From contig DIUZ01000002.1 of NCBI GenBank assembly GCA_002423205.1, forward strand, positions 372,001 through 436,000: DNA of 64,000 nt. Reading direction: 5' to 3'. The position numbers and the translations under genes were made by a program. Shown here in pieces: positions 35,465 through 43,535 of the stretch. This DNA comes from Micavibrio sp. UBA6145. Lineage in GTDB: Bacteria > Pseudomonadota > Alphaproteobacteria > Micavibrionales > UBA1664. Below the pieces are notes generated by a model, which was not told the origin of the DNA, searched no databases, and saw only the letters and a program-made list of their open reading frames with translations. Position 1 is the stretch's first letter; every line of letters begins with the position of its first letter.

Positions 35465-35513
35465 GGGCTAAAACGGTGTCATCTGCATCCTGCAGGGGCG
35501 ATCCATCATCATT
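35434..35513 (-). ncRNA. Candidate small RNA between nadD and rsfS
   Basis: Bounded by the TATAAT promoter and the rho-independent terminator described in the two preceding entries. The segment also holds a 14-codon frame (MMMDRPCRMQMTPF) whose ATG lies within a base or two of the expected RNA start, so a leader peptide is an alternative. No homology to a known RNA family was recognised. Confidence 0.35.
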
Positions 35514-35519
35514 ACCTCC

Positions 35520-35548
35520 ATTATACGCCGGAGTCGCTCAAAGGGCAA
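35520..35548 (-). promoter_or_regulatory. Strong promoter-like sequence downstream of nadD
   Basis: On the minus strand TTGCCC (35548-35543), 17 bases and a perfect TATAAT (35525-35520). Transcription would start near 35513 and meet the terminator at 35464-35427, giving a product of about 80-85 nt, or read through into rsfS. Confidence 0.55.
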
Positions 35549-35551
35549 AAA

Positions 35552-36172
35552 CTAACCTTTTCCGGCTCTTATCTGGGTGCTGGATAGGTTGACTGCGCGG
35601 CCCTTAAACATCCAGAAAACGCCGCTTTCGTGGCGTTTGACCCGGTGTGTCATGATCTTGGTGCGCTGCCGTATACGCTTGTTCTGGCGCAGGCGCTTAC
35701 CCTTGATTTTGGCCAGTGCCGGGGGCCGGTCGAAAAACACGAACGGCACCAGATGGGGCAGGTCGGCCCAGCGGTCCCAGCGGTGGAAATCGACCGCATT
35801 GTCCATGCCCGCAATCCAAACAAACCGTGTGGCAGGAAAGCGGATCTTCAGCGCCTTCACCGTGTCGTGAGTGTAACGTGTTTTCAGGTGGCGTTCGATA
35901 TCGGTGACACACATGCGCGGATGGTTGACGAAGGCACGCACCGCTTCGACCCGCGCATCGAAATCGGCCACCACGTTTTTGGTTTTCAGGACATTGCCGG
36001 GGGATACGACCCACCACACGGCGTCCAGTTTGAAACGGATGATCGCCTGCCGCGCGATATGCATGTGACCGGCATGCGCGGGATTGAACGATCCGCCCAG
36101 AAGCCCCACGCGAAGACCTTTCCACCGCGCGGCGGATCGAATATGCGGTGATGGTGTGATGGCGGACGGCAC
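35552..36172 (-). CDS. nadD: Nicotinate-nucleotide adenylyltransferase
   Basis: A 206-aa enzyme joining nicotinate mononucleotide and ATP in NAD synthesis. The HIGH-type motif is GGSFNPAHAGHMHIA (residues 26-40) and the second motif SSTQIR is at 197-202. GTG start, 22 bases after the atpF stop, so it is cotranscribed with the Fo operon, an unusual link; rlmH and rsfS downstream are its normal neighbours. Confidence 0.94.
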   Translation of the reverse strand: MPSAITPSPHIRSAARWKGLRVGLLGGSFNPAHAGHMHIARQAIIRFKLDAVWWVVSPGNVLKTKNVVADFDARVEAVRAFVNHPRMCVTDIERHLKTRYTHDTVKALKIRFPATRFVWIAGMDNAVDFHRWDRWADLPHLVPFVFFDRPPALAKIKGKRLRQNKRIRQRTKIMTHRVKRHESGVFWMFKGRAVNLSSTQIRAGKG

Positions 36173-36194
36173 AGGGCCATCCTATCGGTATGGC

Positions 36195-36800
36195 TTAGTT
36201 CAGGGAAGACGACAGATTGCTGATCGCCTTGTCGGCCAGTGCGCTTTGCGCCTTTGCGTCCATGCCTTTGCGGATCAGCTGTTCCGCGGCCTTCATGGCA
36301 ACATCCGCGGTCACTTTACGCAGTTCGGCTTCGGCGGCGGCTTCGATGCGGGCCAGGCGCTCGGTCAGTTGTTTCTCGCGGCGGGCCAGGGTTTCTTTCA
36401 GGTCGGCTTCGGCCTTTTCCTGGAGTGTCTGGGCCTGGCGCTTGGCCTTGGTTGCGATCTCGGCGGCTTCGTCCATGGCGTCGCGGTGGCGTTGCTGGTA
36501 AGTGGCCAGCATGTCCATGGCTTCGTTTTTCAGCTTCTCAGCCGTCTCAAGTTCTTTGCGGATTTCGTCGATGCGGCCGTCCAGCTTGGCGGTCACTTTG
36601 CTCCAGCCGTATTTCGCGAACAGCACGGCAAAGATAACGAACGAGATAAAGACCCAGTTGGTGGCATCGCCCAGGAAACCCGCATGGCCTTGTTCAGCGG
36701 CGTGGTCTTGCGCGACTTGCGTCGTTGCAATCGTATCCGGACCCGGCGCGACATCAGTCGCGGGGGTCAGTGCCTGTTCGGTGGTCACGGTGCTGGTCAT
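36195..36800 (-). CDS. atpF: ATP synthase Fo subunit b
   Basis: A 201-aa subunit with one membrane span at about 48-66 (WVFISFVIFAVLFAKYGW) and a long charged coiled coil forming half of the peripheral stalk. Photosynthetic and alphaproteobacterial ATP synthases have two different b subunits; the other (b') is encoded upstream with an ATGA overlap. It has a longer N-terminal acidic region (about 45 residues) than E. coli b. Confidence 0.93.
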   Translation of the reverse strand: MTSTVTTEQALTPATDVAPGPDTIATTQVAQDHAAEQGHAGFLGDATNWVFISFVIFAVLFAKYGWSKVTAKLDGRIDEIRKELETAEKLKNEAMDMLATYQQRHRDAMDEAAEIATKAKRQAQTLQEKAEADLKETLARREKQLTERLARIEAAAEAELRKVTADVAMKAAEQLIRKGMDAKAQSALADKAISNLSSSLN

Positions 36801-37513
36801 GCGGCTTTCGCGGTCCCTTGGGCATTGTCGATGGTGGCGCGGGCGGTGGCTTCATCCACCTTCACGCCGGCGATGCGGTTGGTGATATCAACGGCCAGTG
36901 AAGCCGCAAGCGTGTTGAGCTCACCCAGAACGCGACCGCGATTGGCGGTGATGTTCATCTCAAGCTGGCTGACCGCCTGTTCGGCACGCGATTTGAAGGC
37001 GGCATCCTGCGCTTCAGTCGTTTTCTTAATATCGCCTTGCAAGTTATTGATAATGCTAGAAGCTTCGCTTTGAGCCTTGGCAATGGCGGCCTCGTACGCG
37101 TTGCGTACGTCTTCCACCTGTTTCTTCAGCTTCTCAGCCTGGGCCAGATCGTCTTCGATACGCAGGTTGCGCTTGGTCATGGCAGCGCTGATAGACGGCA
37201 GCGTCTTGCGTGCAAAGACCAGATACGCAAATGCGAATGTCAGCGCCAGCCAGAACAACTGGCGGGCGAACGTGCTTAGATCGAATTGAGGCAGACCCTT
37301 CTTGGCGCTTTCGCCGTGTGCACCCATAGCCTCCGGATCGGCGGCCTCGATGGGCGCCATGTCCGAAGACAGGGGATGCAGCACAGGCTGGTTCGCGCCT
37401 TCGTTGACGAAGGGCAGGCCCTGCGTCGCACCCGGCGGCGTTCCTTGTGCATGCGCAGATGCACCGGCAAGCGCCAGTACAAGTGCGAGTGTGAGGAAAG
37501 CCGTCTTGCGCAT
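36797..37513 (-). CDS. atpG: ATP synthase Fo subunit b'
   Basis: A 238-aa subunit b'. It carries an N-terminal signal-like segment (MRKTAFLTLALVLALAGASA) and an 80-residue Pro/Gly-rich region before the membrane span (about 88-103, LFWLALTFAFAYLVFA), then a coiled coil. The presumed signal peptide and long lead are more than the usual b' has. It overlaps atpE by one base (TAATG) and atpF by four. Confidence 0.9.
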   Translation of the reverse strand: MRKTAFLTLALVLALAGASAHAQGTPPGATQGLPFVNEGANQPVLHPLSSDMAPIEAADPEAMGAHGESAKKGLPQFDLSTFARQLFWLALTFAFAYLVFARKTLPSISAAMTKRNLRIEDDLAQAEKLKKQVEDVRNAYEAAIAKAQSEASSIINNLQGDIKKTTEAQDAAFKSRAEQAVSQLEMNITANRGRVLGELNTLAASLAVDITNRIAGVKVDEATARATIDNAQGTAKAA

Positions 37514-37737
37514 TAGCCGAACAGGATGATCAGCGAGATGACGAGGGCGAAAATTGCCAGAGCTTCGGTCAGTGCGAAGGTCAGGAAGAATTTCTTGTCC
37601 AGCAGTTCAGCAGCGCCCGGGTTGCGGCCGACAGCGGCGTTGTAGGACGAGAAGATGTTGCCGAGAGCAATACCCACACCAGCCAGGGGCAGGAGTGCGA
37701 GGGCGGCGGCAATCAGTTTTGCGGCATCAAGTTCCAT
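37513..37737 (-). CDS. atpE: ATP synthase Fo subunit c
   Basis: A 74-aa proteolipid of two helices. The polar loop is YNAAVGRNPGA and the proton-binding acid is Glu in FALTEALAIF. The neighbours of the glutamate lack the Na+-binding Gln/Ser/Thr pattern, so proton use is inferred. Good ribosome site (AAGGAAA). Confidence 0.96.
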   Translation of the reverse strand: MELDAAKLIAAALALLPLAGVGIALGNIFSSYNAAVGRNPGAAELLDKKFFLTFALTEALAIFALVISLIILFG

Positions 37738-37789
37738 ATTCGTATTTCCTTCTTTTTAGTCGTTAAAGTTAATGTTGGTTAAAATTGGA

Positions 37790-38527
37790 TCAGTGCATTT
37801 CCAGCGCATCTTTGAAGTAGATGCAGGTCAGAACCGTGAACACATAAGCCTGCAGAAACGCGATCAGCACTTCGAACATGATCATGATTACGTTGAACGC
37901 CATCGGAATGATGGAAGCGGCAATGGAAAGCGACATCAGCGAAACGCAGAAGCCGGCAAACACTTTCAAAACAAGGTGGCCCGCCATCATGTTGGCGAAA
38001 AGTCGCATCGCCAGCGTTAGCGGACGCGTCATGTACGAAATGATCTCCAGCGGAATGACCAGCAGTTTAAGCGGTGCCGGCACGCCTTCGGGTGAGAAGA
38101 AGTGCAGGAAGTGTGCGCCGTGTTTGACAAAGCCAAGAACGGTAACCCAAAGGAAGATGAACACCGCAAGACCCGCCGTGACGGCAAGGTGGCTGGTGAA
38201 GGTGAAGGAATAGGGGATCAGGCCCAGCATGTTGCCCATCAGCACCATGACGAACAGGGTGAAGATGAACGGGAAATACTCGCGGCCCTTGAGACCGATG
38301 TTTTCATGCACCATCTTGGATACGAACAGGTACATGGATTCGGCAAACACCTGCATGCGGCCCGGCACCATGGCCGGCTTGCGCATGGCAAGGGTCAGCG
38401 CGCCCGTCGAAACGACAGCGGCCAAAACCATCCAAAGGGCTGAGTTTGTGAAAGAAACGTCGATCCCGGCAACGGAGAGTTGAGGTCCGATGTTGTGGAT
38501 TTGAAACTGGTGTATCGGGTCAGCCAC
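37790..38527 (-). CDS. atpB: ATP synthase Fo subunit a
   Basis: A 245-aa channel subunit with about six membrane spans. The essential arginine lies in PLTLAMRLFANMMAGHLVLK, followed by the last helices (AFLQAYVFTVLTCIYFKDAL). GTG start. Fifty-two bases upstream of atpE in the Fo operon. Confidence 0.96.
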   Translation of the reverse strand: MADPIHQFQIHNIGPQLSVAGIDVSFTNSALWMVLAAVVSTGALTLAMRKPAMVPGRMQVFAESMYLFVSKMVHENIGLKGREYFPFIFTLFVMVLMGNMLGLIPYSFTFTSHLAVTAGLAVFIFLWVTVLGFVKHGAHFLHFFSPEGVPAPLKLLVIPLEIISYMTRPLTLAMRLFANMMAGHLVLKVFAGFCVSLMSLSIAASIIPMAFNVIMIMFEVLIAFLQAYVFTVLTCIYFKDALEMH

Positions 38528-38613
38528 GGCTCTTGTTTTTCAGGGTCGGGGTTGGCTTAAAAACTGGCCCCTTAAGTAAAGGTTGCCGGGGCTTTTGCCA
38601 AGGAAATATTTCG

Positions 38614-38934
38614 CTATTTAAGGGGTTTTTTGATGCCCACGCCAGACCCCATATTTTGCGTGGTTTTCCAGACATTCATGAACCCGGCCCCAACCCCCAG
38701 AACCAGCAGGGTAATTAGCAGCCATGGTTTCGTGCCCAGCCATTGGTCCAGACCATAGCCAATAAGCCCGGCCCCGAGAATCGCCCCGACCAGTTCGGTC
38801 CCGGCACGCATGCCCACAGACATGTTCTCGGCGTTTTCGGTAACGTCCTTGGCCGGTTTCGGGTCAACCTTGTCCCGCAGGGCGTCAATCTGCACCTGCA
38901 TGTCTTTAAGCTTCTGGTCTTCTTCGACGGTCAT
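38614..38934 (-). CDS. atpI: ATP synthase assembly protein AtpI
   Basis: A 106-aa membrane protein with two spans (about 48-68, LVGAILGAGLIGYGLDQWLG, and 75-95, LLITLLVLGVGAGFMNVWK) and an acidic N-terminal helix. AtpI aids assembly of the c-ring. ATG 38934 is chosen because AAGGAG stands 8 bases upstream; a TTG two codons earlier is too close. Heads the Fo operon. Confidence 0.9.
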   Translation of the reverse strand: MTVEEDQKLKDMQVQIDALRDKVDPKPAKDVTENAENMSVGMRAGTELVGAILGAGLIGYGLDQWLGTKPWLLITLLVLGVGAGFMNVWKTTQNMGSGVGIKKPLK

Positions 38935-38949
38935 AAACAATTCTCCTTA

Positions 38950-39030
38950 CTTGACGCCCGCGACTGCGGGCGCGCGCTTTAGCGCGGGCGGGGACGAGCG
39001 GAGCGAGTGGGCCGGCGAGGCCCACACACG
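38950..39030. repeat. Dispersed multi-hairpin repeat, copy C
   Basis: Between the smc stop and the atpI start. CGCCCGC-gact-GCGGGCG (38955-38972), CGCGC-ttta-GCGCG, and GTGGGCC-ggcga-GGCCCAC. Shares the last stem and general order with copy D at 51600 and the first stem position with copies A and B. Confidence 0.75.
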
Positions 39031-42000
39031 TTAAGCGGCTTGATGCTGTTCAAGCAAATCGCCCTGTGCAGCCAGGTTCACTGACACCAGCTGGCTGACG
39101 CCGCGTTCCGCCATGGTCACACCATATAGGCGGTCCATGCGGGCCATCGTCATACGGTGGTGCGTAATGATCAGGAAGCGCGTGGCGCAGGTCTTGGCCA
39201 TTTCTTCAAGCAGTCGGCAAACCCGGTCAACGTTCGCATCGTCAAGCGGCGCGTCGACTTCGTCCAGAACACACACAGGTGCCGGATTGGCCAGGAACAT
39301 CGCGAAGATCAGCGAAATCGCCGTCAGCGTCTGTTCACCGCCCGAAAGCAGGTTCAGGTTCTGGAGCATCTTGCCCGGGGGCTGCGCGTAAATCTCAAGA
39401 CCGGCATCCAGCGGATCTTCGCCTTCCAGTTTCAGATACGCTTCGCCGCCGCCGAACAGGCGCTTGAACAGATCCTGGAAGTGCGCATTGACGCTGTCGA
39501 ATGTTTTGACGATGCGCTCGCGGGCTTCGGTGTTGAGCGTGCCGATCCCTTCGCGCAGGCGTTCAATCGCGGCCGTCAGGTCGATTTTCTCAGCCTCAAG
39601 GCGTGCGTGTTCGGTCTCGGTTTCGCTCAGTTCGATTTCCGCACGCAGGTTGACGGCGCCCATGGCGTCGCGTTCGCGGTGCAGGAAGTCGCGCTCCGAC
39701 TTCGCCTTGGACGGCGAGGGCAGACCATCCGGCCAGTCGGCCATGACGGTGTTTTCAAGCGCGGCCGGGCTGGTCGAGAAACGGTCTTCGATTTCAGCCG
39801 CGATGCGGGTCTGTTCCGATTGCAGGGCGGCCACGGTCGCCTGAATGACGGCGCGTTTTTCACGAAGGGATGATCCTTCTTCTTCAACCTTGCGCAGTTC
39901 GGCGGCCAGTTGCTTGGCATTGGCGTCGGCAGTGGTGAAGGCATCCGACGCATCGCGCGCGGTTTCTTCCATCACTTCGATCTTGTCGAGCACGTCCTGC
40001 TGCGCGGTGCCGGTTTCATCCGCGATGATCTGCGGGCGAAGGGCGGCAATACGGGCTTCCAGATCGGCAGCGCGGTCGGTCAGGCTGGCGGCCTGTGAAC
40101 CGGTGCGGACGATCTGGTCGGCGGTGCGCTTGCCTTCGGCCTCAAGGCTCGATTGCAGGTGCTGGACCTGGGCTGCGGCGGCCTTGCGGCTTTCCATGCG
40201 CACCGAAATACCGTCGCGCTCACCACGGCGGGCGGACAATTGCGTTTCGCCCGCGGCCAGTTGCGCGTGCAGCTCGTCTTCGGTCGCCGTGCTTTCAAAC
40301 GCGCTGGCGCGTTCCTGTGCATCGGCCACGGATGCGGCTGCGGTCGTGGCGTTGGTCTGGGCGTTATTACGCTGTTCCTCCAGAACCGTGCGGCGGGCCG
40401 CGCGGTCATTGACGGATTTTTGCAAAGACGCAACGCGGCGTTCAGCGTCATAGAATTTGGATGCGGCGGCTTTCGCATTGCCCTGCAGGGTTGCAAGCTC
40501 AGCGGCCAGCGCATCGCGCTTGGCGTTGGCTTCGGTCACGGCCGTTTCAAACGCGCCGACTTTCGGGGCGATCTCTTCAGCGGCGGCCTGCGCATCGCGG
40601 ATCTGTGCGCGGATCGTCAAAATCTGGGCTTCGCGGCCCTGACCTTCGGCTTTCGCGTTCAGACCGTCCCAGCGCCACAAAGCGCCTTCGCGGCTGACCA
40701 CAACCTGGCCACGTTGCAATGTCTTGCCTGCGCCGTCGCCGATACCGACAGATGATACGAATGCGGCCAAAGCAGAAGGGGCCTCGATCAGGGTTGAGAG
40801 CGGCGTGATGCCGGCAGGCCAGTCGGACGCGGCAAAGCCTTGTGCTGCGGCGGCCCAGTCATTGTTACCGGCACGAAGCGCGGCGTCGCCAGCAGCGGCG
40901 GCCACGGCCTGCGTCAGGTCGGCGGGAATGTTGAGGGACAGGATCAGGGAATTTTCAAAACCCTTCGACAGGCGTTCCTGCATGTCGTTCAGCGATTTGA
41001 CTTCGCGGTTTTTCAGGTCGCGTTCCTGCTGAATGGCGGACAATGCTTCGCGGGCGGCGGTGACGGTTTCGCGGGCCTGGTCCAGCGCGTCCTGCGTGCC
41101 GGCCAGTTTGCCTTCGGCCTGTTCGCGTTCGGTACGGAACGTGTCGACATCCGCCAACGCGGCGGCAAGGTCGGTTTCTTCCGGTGCGGGCGCTGCGATC
41201 TCGGCATACTGGCGCTCGATCTCGGCAAGGCGGGTTTGTGCCTTGTTGTCTTCATTGCGTGCACGCTCAAGCGCGGCGGTCGCGGTGTCGCGGTCGCTTT
41301 TCACGCGGCGGATACGGTCCTGCAATGTCAGGACTTCGTTTTCGGCCGCGCGCACGGCGTCCTGCGCGGTTTTGTATTCGGCTTCCATCGCCGTGATTTC
41401 GGCAGGGGTGCCTGCGTCTTCGGCGGCGATACGCTCAAGATCGGCCTTGATCGTGTCGGCGCGTGCGGTCAGTGCATCGCGCTGTTCACTGGCAAGGGTC
41501 AGGTCAGACTGCGTTTGCGTCAGCTGGCGCGACAGGTCGCTGTATTCATTGCGGCGGTGAAGGGTCTCACGCTCGATCTGCTCCGACATCTGGCGCAGGA
41601 TCTGCAGTTCGGCGCGGGCTTCGATATCCAGCTTGCGTTGTTTTTCGACTTCTTCCGACGCGTTGGTAACGGCAACCGTAAGATCGGTCGTGCGGGTCAG
41701 GGTCGCGCGGACCGAAAGATCGGTCTCGTTGAAACGCACTTCTTCTTTTTTCAGCTTCTCACGCGTGTTCGACCAATCCTGCCATGACAGCAGGGATTCA
41801 AAACGGCGGATCGTGTCCGACAGGTCGCGGTAACGCAGCGCCTGGCGGGCCTGGTTACGAAGGGAGTTGGCGCGTGTGACCATTTCGCCCAGCACAAGGT
41901 CAAGCTTGGCAAGGTTTTCGTCGGCGGCTTTCAGGCGCAGCTCGGCTTCGTGACGGCGGGTGTAAAGCGATGCAACGCCCGCGCTTTCTTCCAGCATCTG

Positions 42001-42486
42001 GCGACGCTCGGAAGCTTTGGCAGAAATAAGTTGTGTAATGCGGCCCTGTGATACGAGGGCGGGGGAATGCGAGCCGGTGAGCGCGTCGGCAAACAGCAAT
42101 TGCACGTCGCGTGCGCGGACCTGCTTGCCGTTGACGAGGTATTGCGAACCCTTATCGCGTTCAATGCGGCGTGTGACTTCGATCTGGGCCGAGTTGCCGA
42201 ACGGGGCCGGGGCCTTGCCGTCGGTGTTGTCCAGAAGCACGGTGACTTCCGCGATGGAGCGGGCCGGGCGGGAACTGGTGCCGGCAAAGATCACGTCTTC
42301 CATGTCGCCCGAACGCATGTTCTTGGCGCGGTTTTCACCCATGACCCAGCGCAGGGCCTCGACCAGGTTCGATTTGCCGCAACCGTTGGGACCGACGATA
42401 CCGTTCAGGCCGCCGCCGATGTCCAGTTCCGTCTTGTCGACGAAGGATTTGAAACCGCTAAGGCGCAACCGGCTGATCTGAACCAT
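39031..42486 (-). CDS. smc: Chromosome partition protein SMC
   Basis: An 1151-aa SMC ATPase that loops and condenses chromosomes. Walker A GPNGCGKSN (32-40), long coiled coils (about 170-500 and 640-980) around a hinge at about 510-630, the signature LSGGEQTLTAISLIFAM and Walker B PVCVLDEVDAPLDDANV near the end. The hinge is small and Ala-rich (ADLTQAVAAAAGDAALRAGN). Lies 51 bases downstream of a DsbA-type gene, a common alphaproteobacterial pair. Confidence 0.96.
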   Translation of the reverse strand: MVQISRLRLSGFKSFVDKTELDIGGGLNGIVGPNGCGKSNLVEALRWVMGENRAKNMRSGDMEDVIFAGTSSRPARSIAEVTVLLDNTDGKAPAPFGNSAQIEVTRRIERDKGSQYLVNGKQVRARDVQLLFADALTGSHSPALVSQGRITQLISAKASERRQMLEESAGVASLYTRRHEAELRLKAADENLAKLDLVLGEMVTRANSLRNQARQALRYRDLSDTIRRFESLLSWQDWSNTREKLKKEEVRFNETDLSVRATLTRTTDLTVAVTNASEEVEKQRKLDIEARAELQILRQMSEQIERETLHRRNEYSDLSRQLTQTQSDLTLASEQRDALTARADTIKADLERIAAEDAGTPAEITAMEAEYKTAQDAVRAAENEVLTLQDRIRRVKSDRDTATAALERARNEDNKAQTRLAEIERQYAEIAAPAPEETDLAAALADVDTFRTEREQAEGKLAGTQDALDQARETVTAAREALSAIQQERDLKNREVKSLNDMQERLSKGFENSLILSLNIPADLTQAVAAAAGDAALRAGNNDWAAAAQGFAASDWPAGITPLSTLIEAPSALAAFVSSVGIGDGAGKTLQRGQVVVSREGALWRWDGLNAKAEGQGREAQILTIRAQIRDAQAAAEEIAPKVGAFETAVTEANAKRDALAAELATLQGNAKAAASKFYDAERRVASLQKSVNDRAARRTVLEEQRNNAQTNATTAAASVADAQERASAFESTATEDELHAQLAAGETQLSARRGERDGISVRMESRKAAAAQVQHLQSSLEAEGKRTADQIVRTGSQAASLTDRAADLEARIAALRPQIIADETGTAQQDVLDKIEVMEETARDASDAFTTADANAKQLAAELRKVEEEGSSLREKRAVIQATVAALQSEQTRIAAEIEDRFSTSPAALENTVMADWPDGLPSPSKAKSERDFLHRERDAMGAVNLRAEIELSETETEHARLEAEKIDLTAAIERLREGIGTLNTEARERIVKTFDSVNAHFQDLFKRLFGGGEAYLKLEGEDPLDAGLEIYAQPPGKMLQNLNLLSGGEQTLTAISLIFAMFLANPAPVCVLDEVDAPLDDANVDRVCRLLEEMAKTCATRFLIITHHRMTMARMDRLYGVTMAERGVSQLVSVNLAAQGDLLEQHQAA

Positions 42487-42537
42487 TTAAGTACCTATTC
42501 CCCTACGAAGTCTTTTTGTCGTTTTTATATGCGGTTC

Positions 42538-43359
42538 TTATTTTTTCTCTGCAATCAGTGCATCGATGGCGGCCTTGAATTCCGCGTACGGGCGTGCGCC
42601 TGCAATCGTGGCGGCGCCGTCATTCAGGATGAAGGTCGGTGTCGATTCAACTTTGTATTTGGCGATAGCATCCTGCACGCCCTTGATAAGGGCGGCCTCG
42701 ATATTCGTGTCGTTCATGCATTCGCGCGCCTTGTCAGCCGAAAGGCCGGTCAGCGTCGCGGTCTGGATCAGCGCGTTCGGATGGTTGTTGGTGTACGCCC
42801 ATTGCTCGATCGAACCGAACAGCATGGTCAGGAAACCGAAATACTGGTCGTTGGCAACGCAGCGTGAAACCTTGCTGGCGTCCAGCGCCGGTTTGTTCAG
42901 CGGAAAGTCCGAGAACACGATGCGCAGTTTGCCGGTTTCAACGTAATCCTTGATCAGTTGCGGCAGCACGGTCGCGTGCGCAGACGCGCAGTGCGGGCAG
43001 GTGAGTGATGAGTATTCGATCATGGTGACCGGCGCGTCCAGCTTGCCGATGGAGCGCGGCGCTTTCGGGTCGACGCCGTCAACGGTGATGTGAACGTCAT
43101 CCGGCTTCGCAAGGCTGGGGTCGGCCTGCGGTGTCGCGTGGTCGTGGCCGCCATGCGCGACAGGTGTCGATTGCGGACCCGACAGCGGGGTCGCGTTGCC
43201 GGTGGACGGCGCGATGTCGTTGTTGGGTGTGGGGATGTCGCTGGCGGCAATGTCTTCAACGCCTTCTGCGCTTTGAGCGTGTTGGTACCATGCGTAACCG
43301 CCTGCGCCGATACCGGCGAGGGCTGCCAATGTAACAATGCTCAAAAGGATTTTACGCAT
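42538..43359 (-). CDS. DsbA-family disulfide oxidoreductase
   Basis: A 273-aa periplasmic thiol oxidoreductase: N-terminal membrane anchor or signal (MRKILLSIVTLAALAGIGAG), a linker with a His-rich patch (HGGHDH, 69-74), then a DsbA/BdbD thioredoxin fold with CPHC (Cys121, Cys124) and the cis-proline loop ESTPTF. A strongly oxidising CPHC centre suggests disulfide formation in exported proteins. Start at 43359 removes a non-homologous upstream extension. Confidence 0.9.
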   Translation of the reverse strand: MRKILLSIVTLAALAGIGAGGYAWYQHAQSAEGVEDIAASDIPTPNNDIAPSTGNATPLSGPQSTPVAHGGHDHATPQADPSLAKPDDVHITVDGVDPKAPRSIGKLDAPVTMIEYSSLTCPHCASAHATVLPQLIKDYVETGKLRIVFSDFPLNKPALDASKVSRCVANDQYFGFLTMLFGSIEQWAYTNNHPNALIQTATLTGLSADKARECMNDTNIEAALIKGVQDAIAKYKVESTPTFILNDGAATIAGARPYAEFKAAIDALIAEKK

Positions 43360-43535
43360 ATGACGCCCCTGTGGATAACCACTAAGTGTTGTTTTCTGTT
43401 TTGCTGTGCGCCCACCTTTAAAAACTTTGGCTAAGGTGTCAATTTCATGGCGCTTTCGCCGTTCACTTATGCACATTTTTCGGGGTGTCCCCAAAGACTT
43501 GCACATATACGGATGAACCGGCACTATGGCCCGCC

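Noticed and set aside
36084..37073. Long plus-strand frame across nadD and the atpF genes
   Set aside because: Runs antisense to three certain genes and has no start signal.
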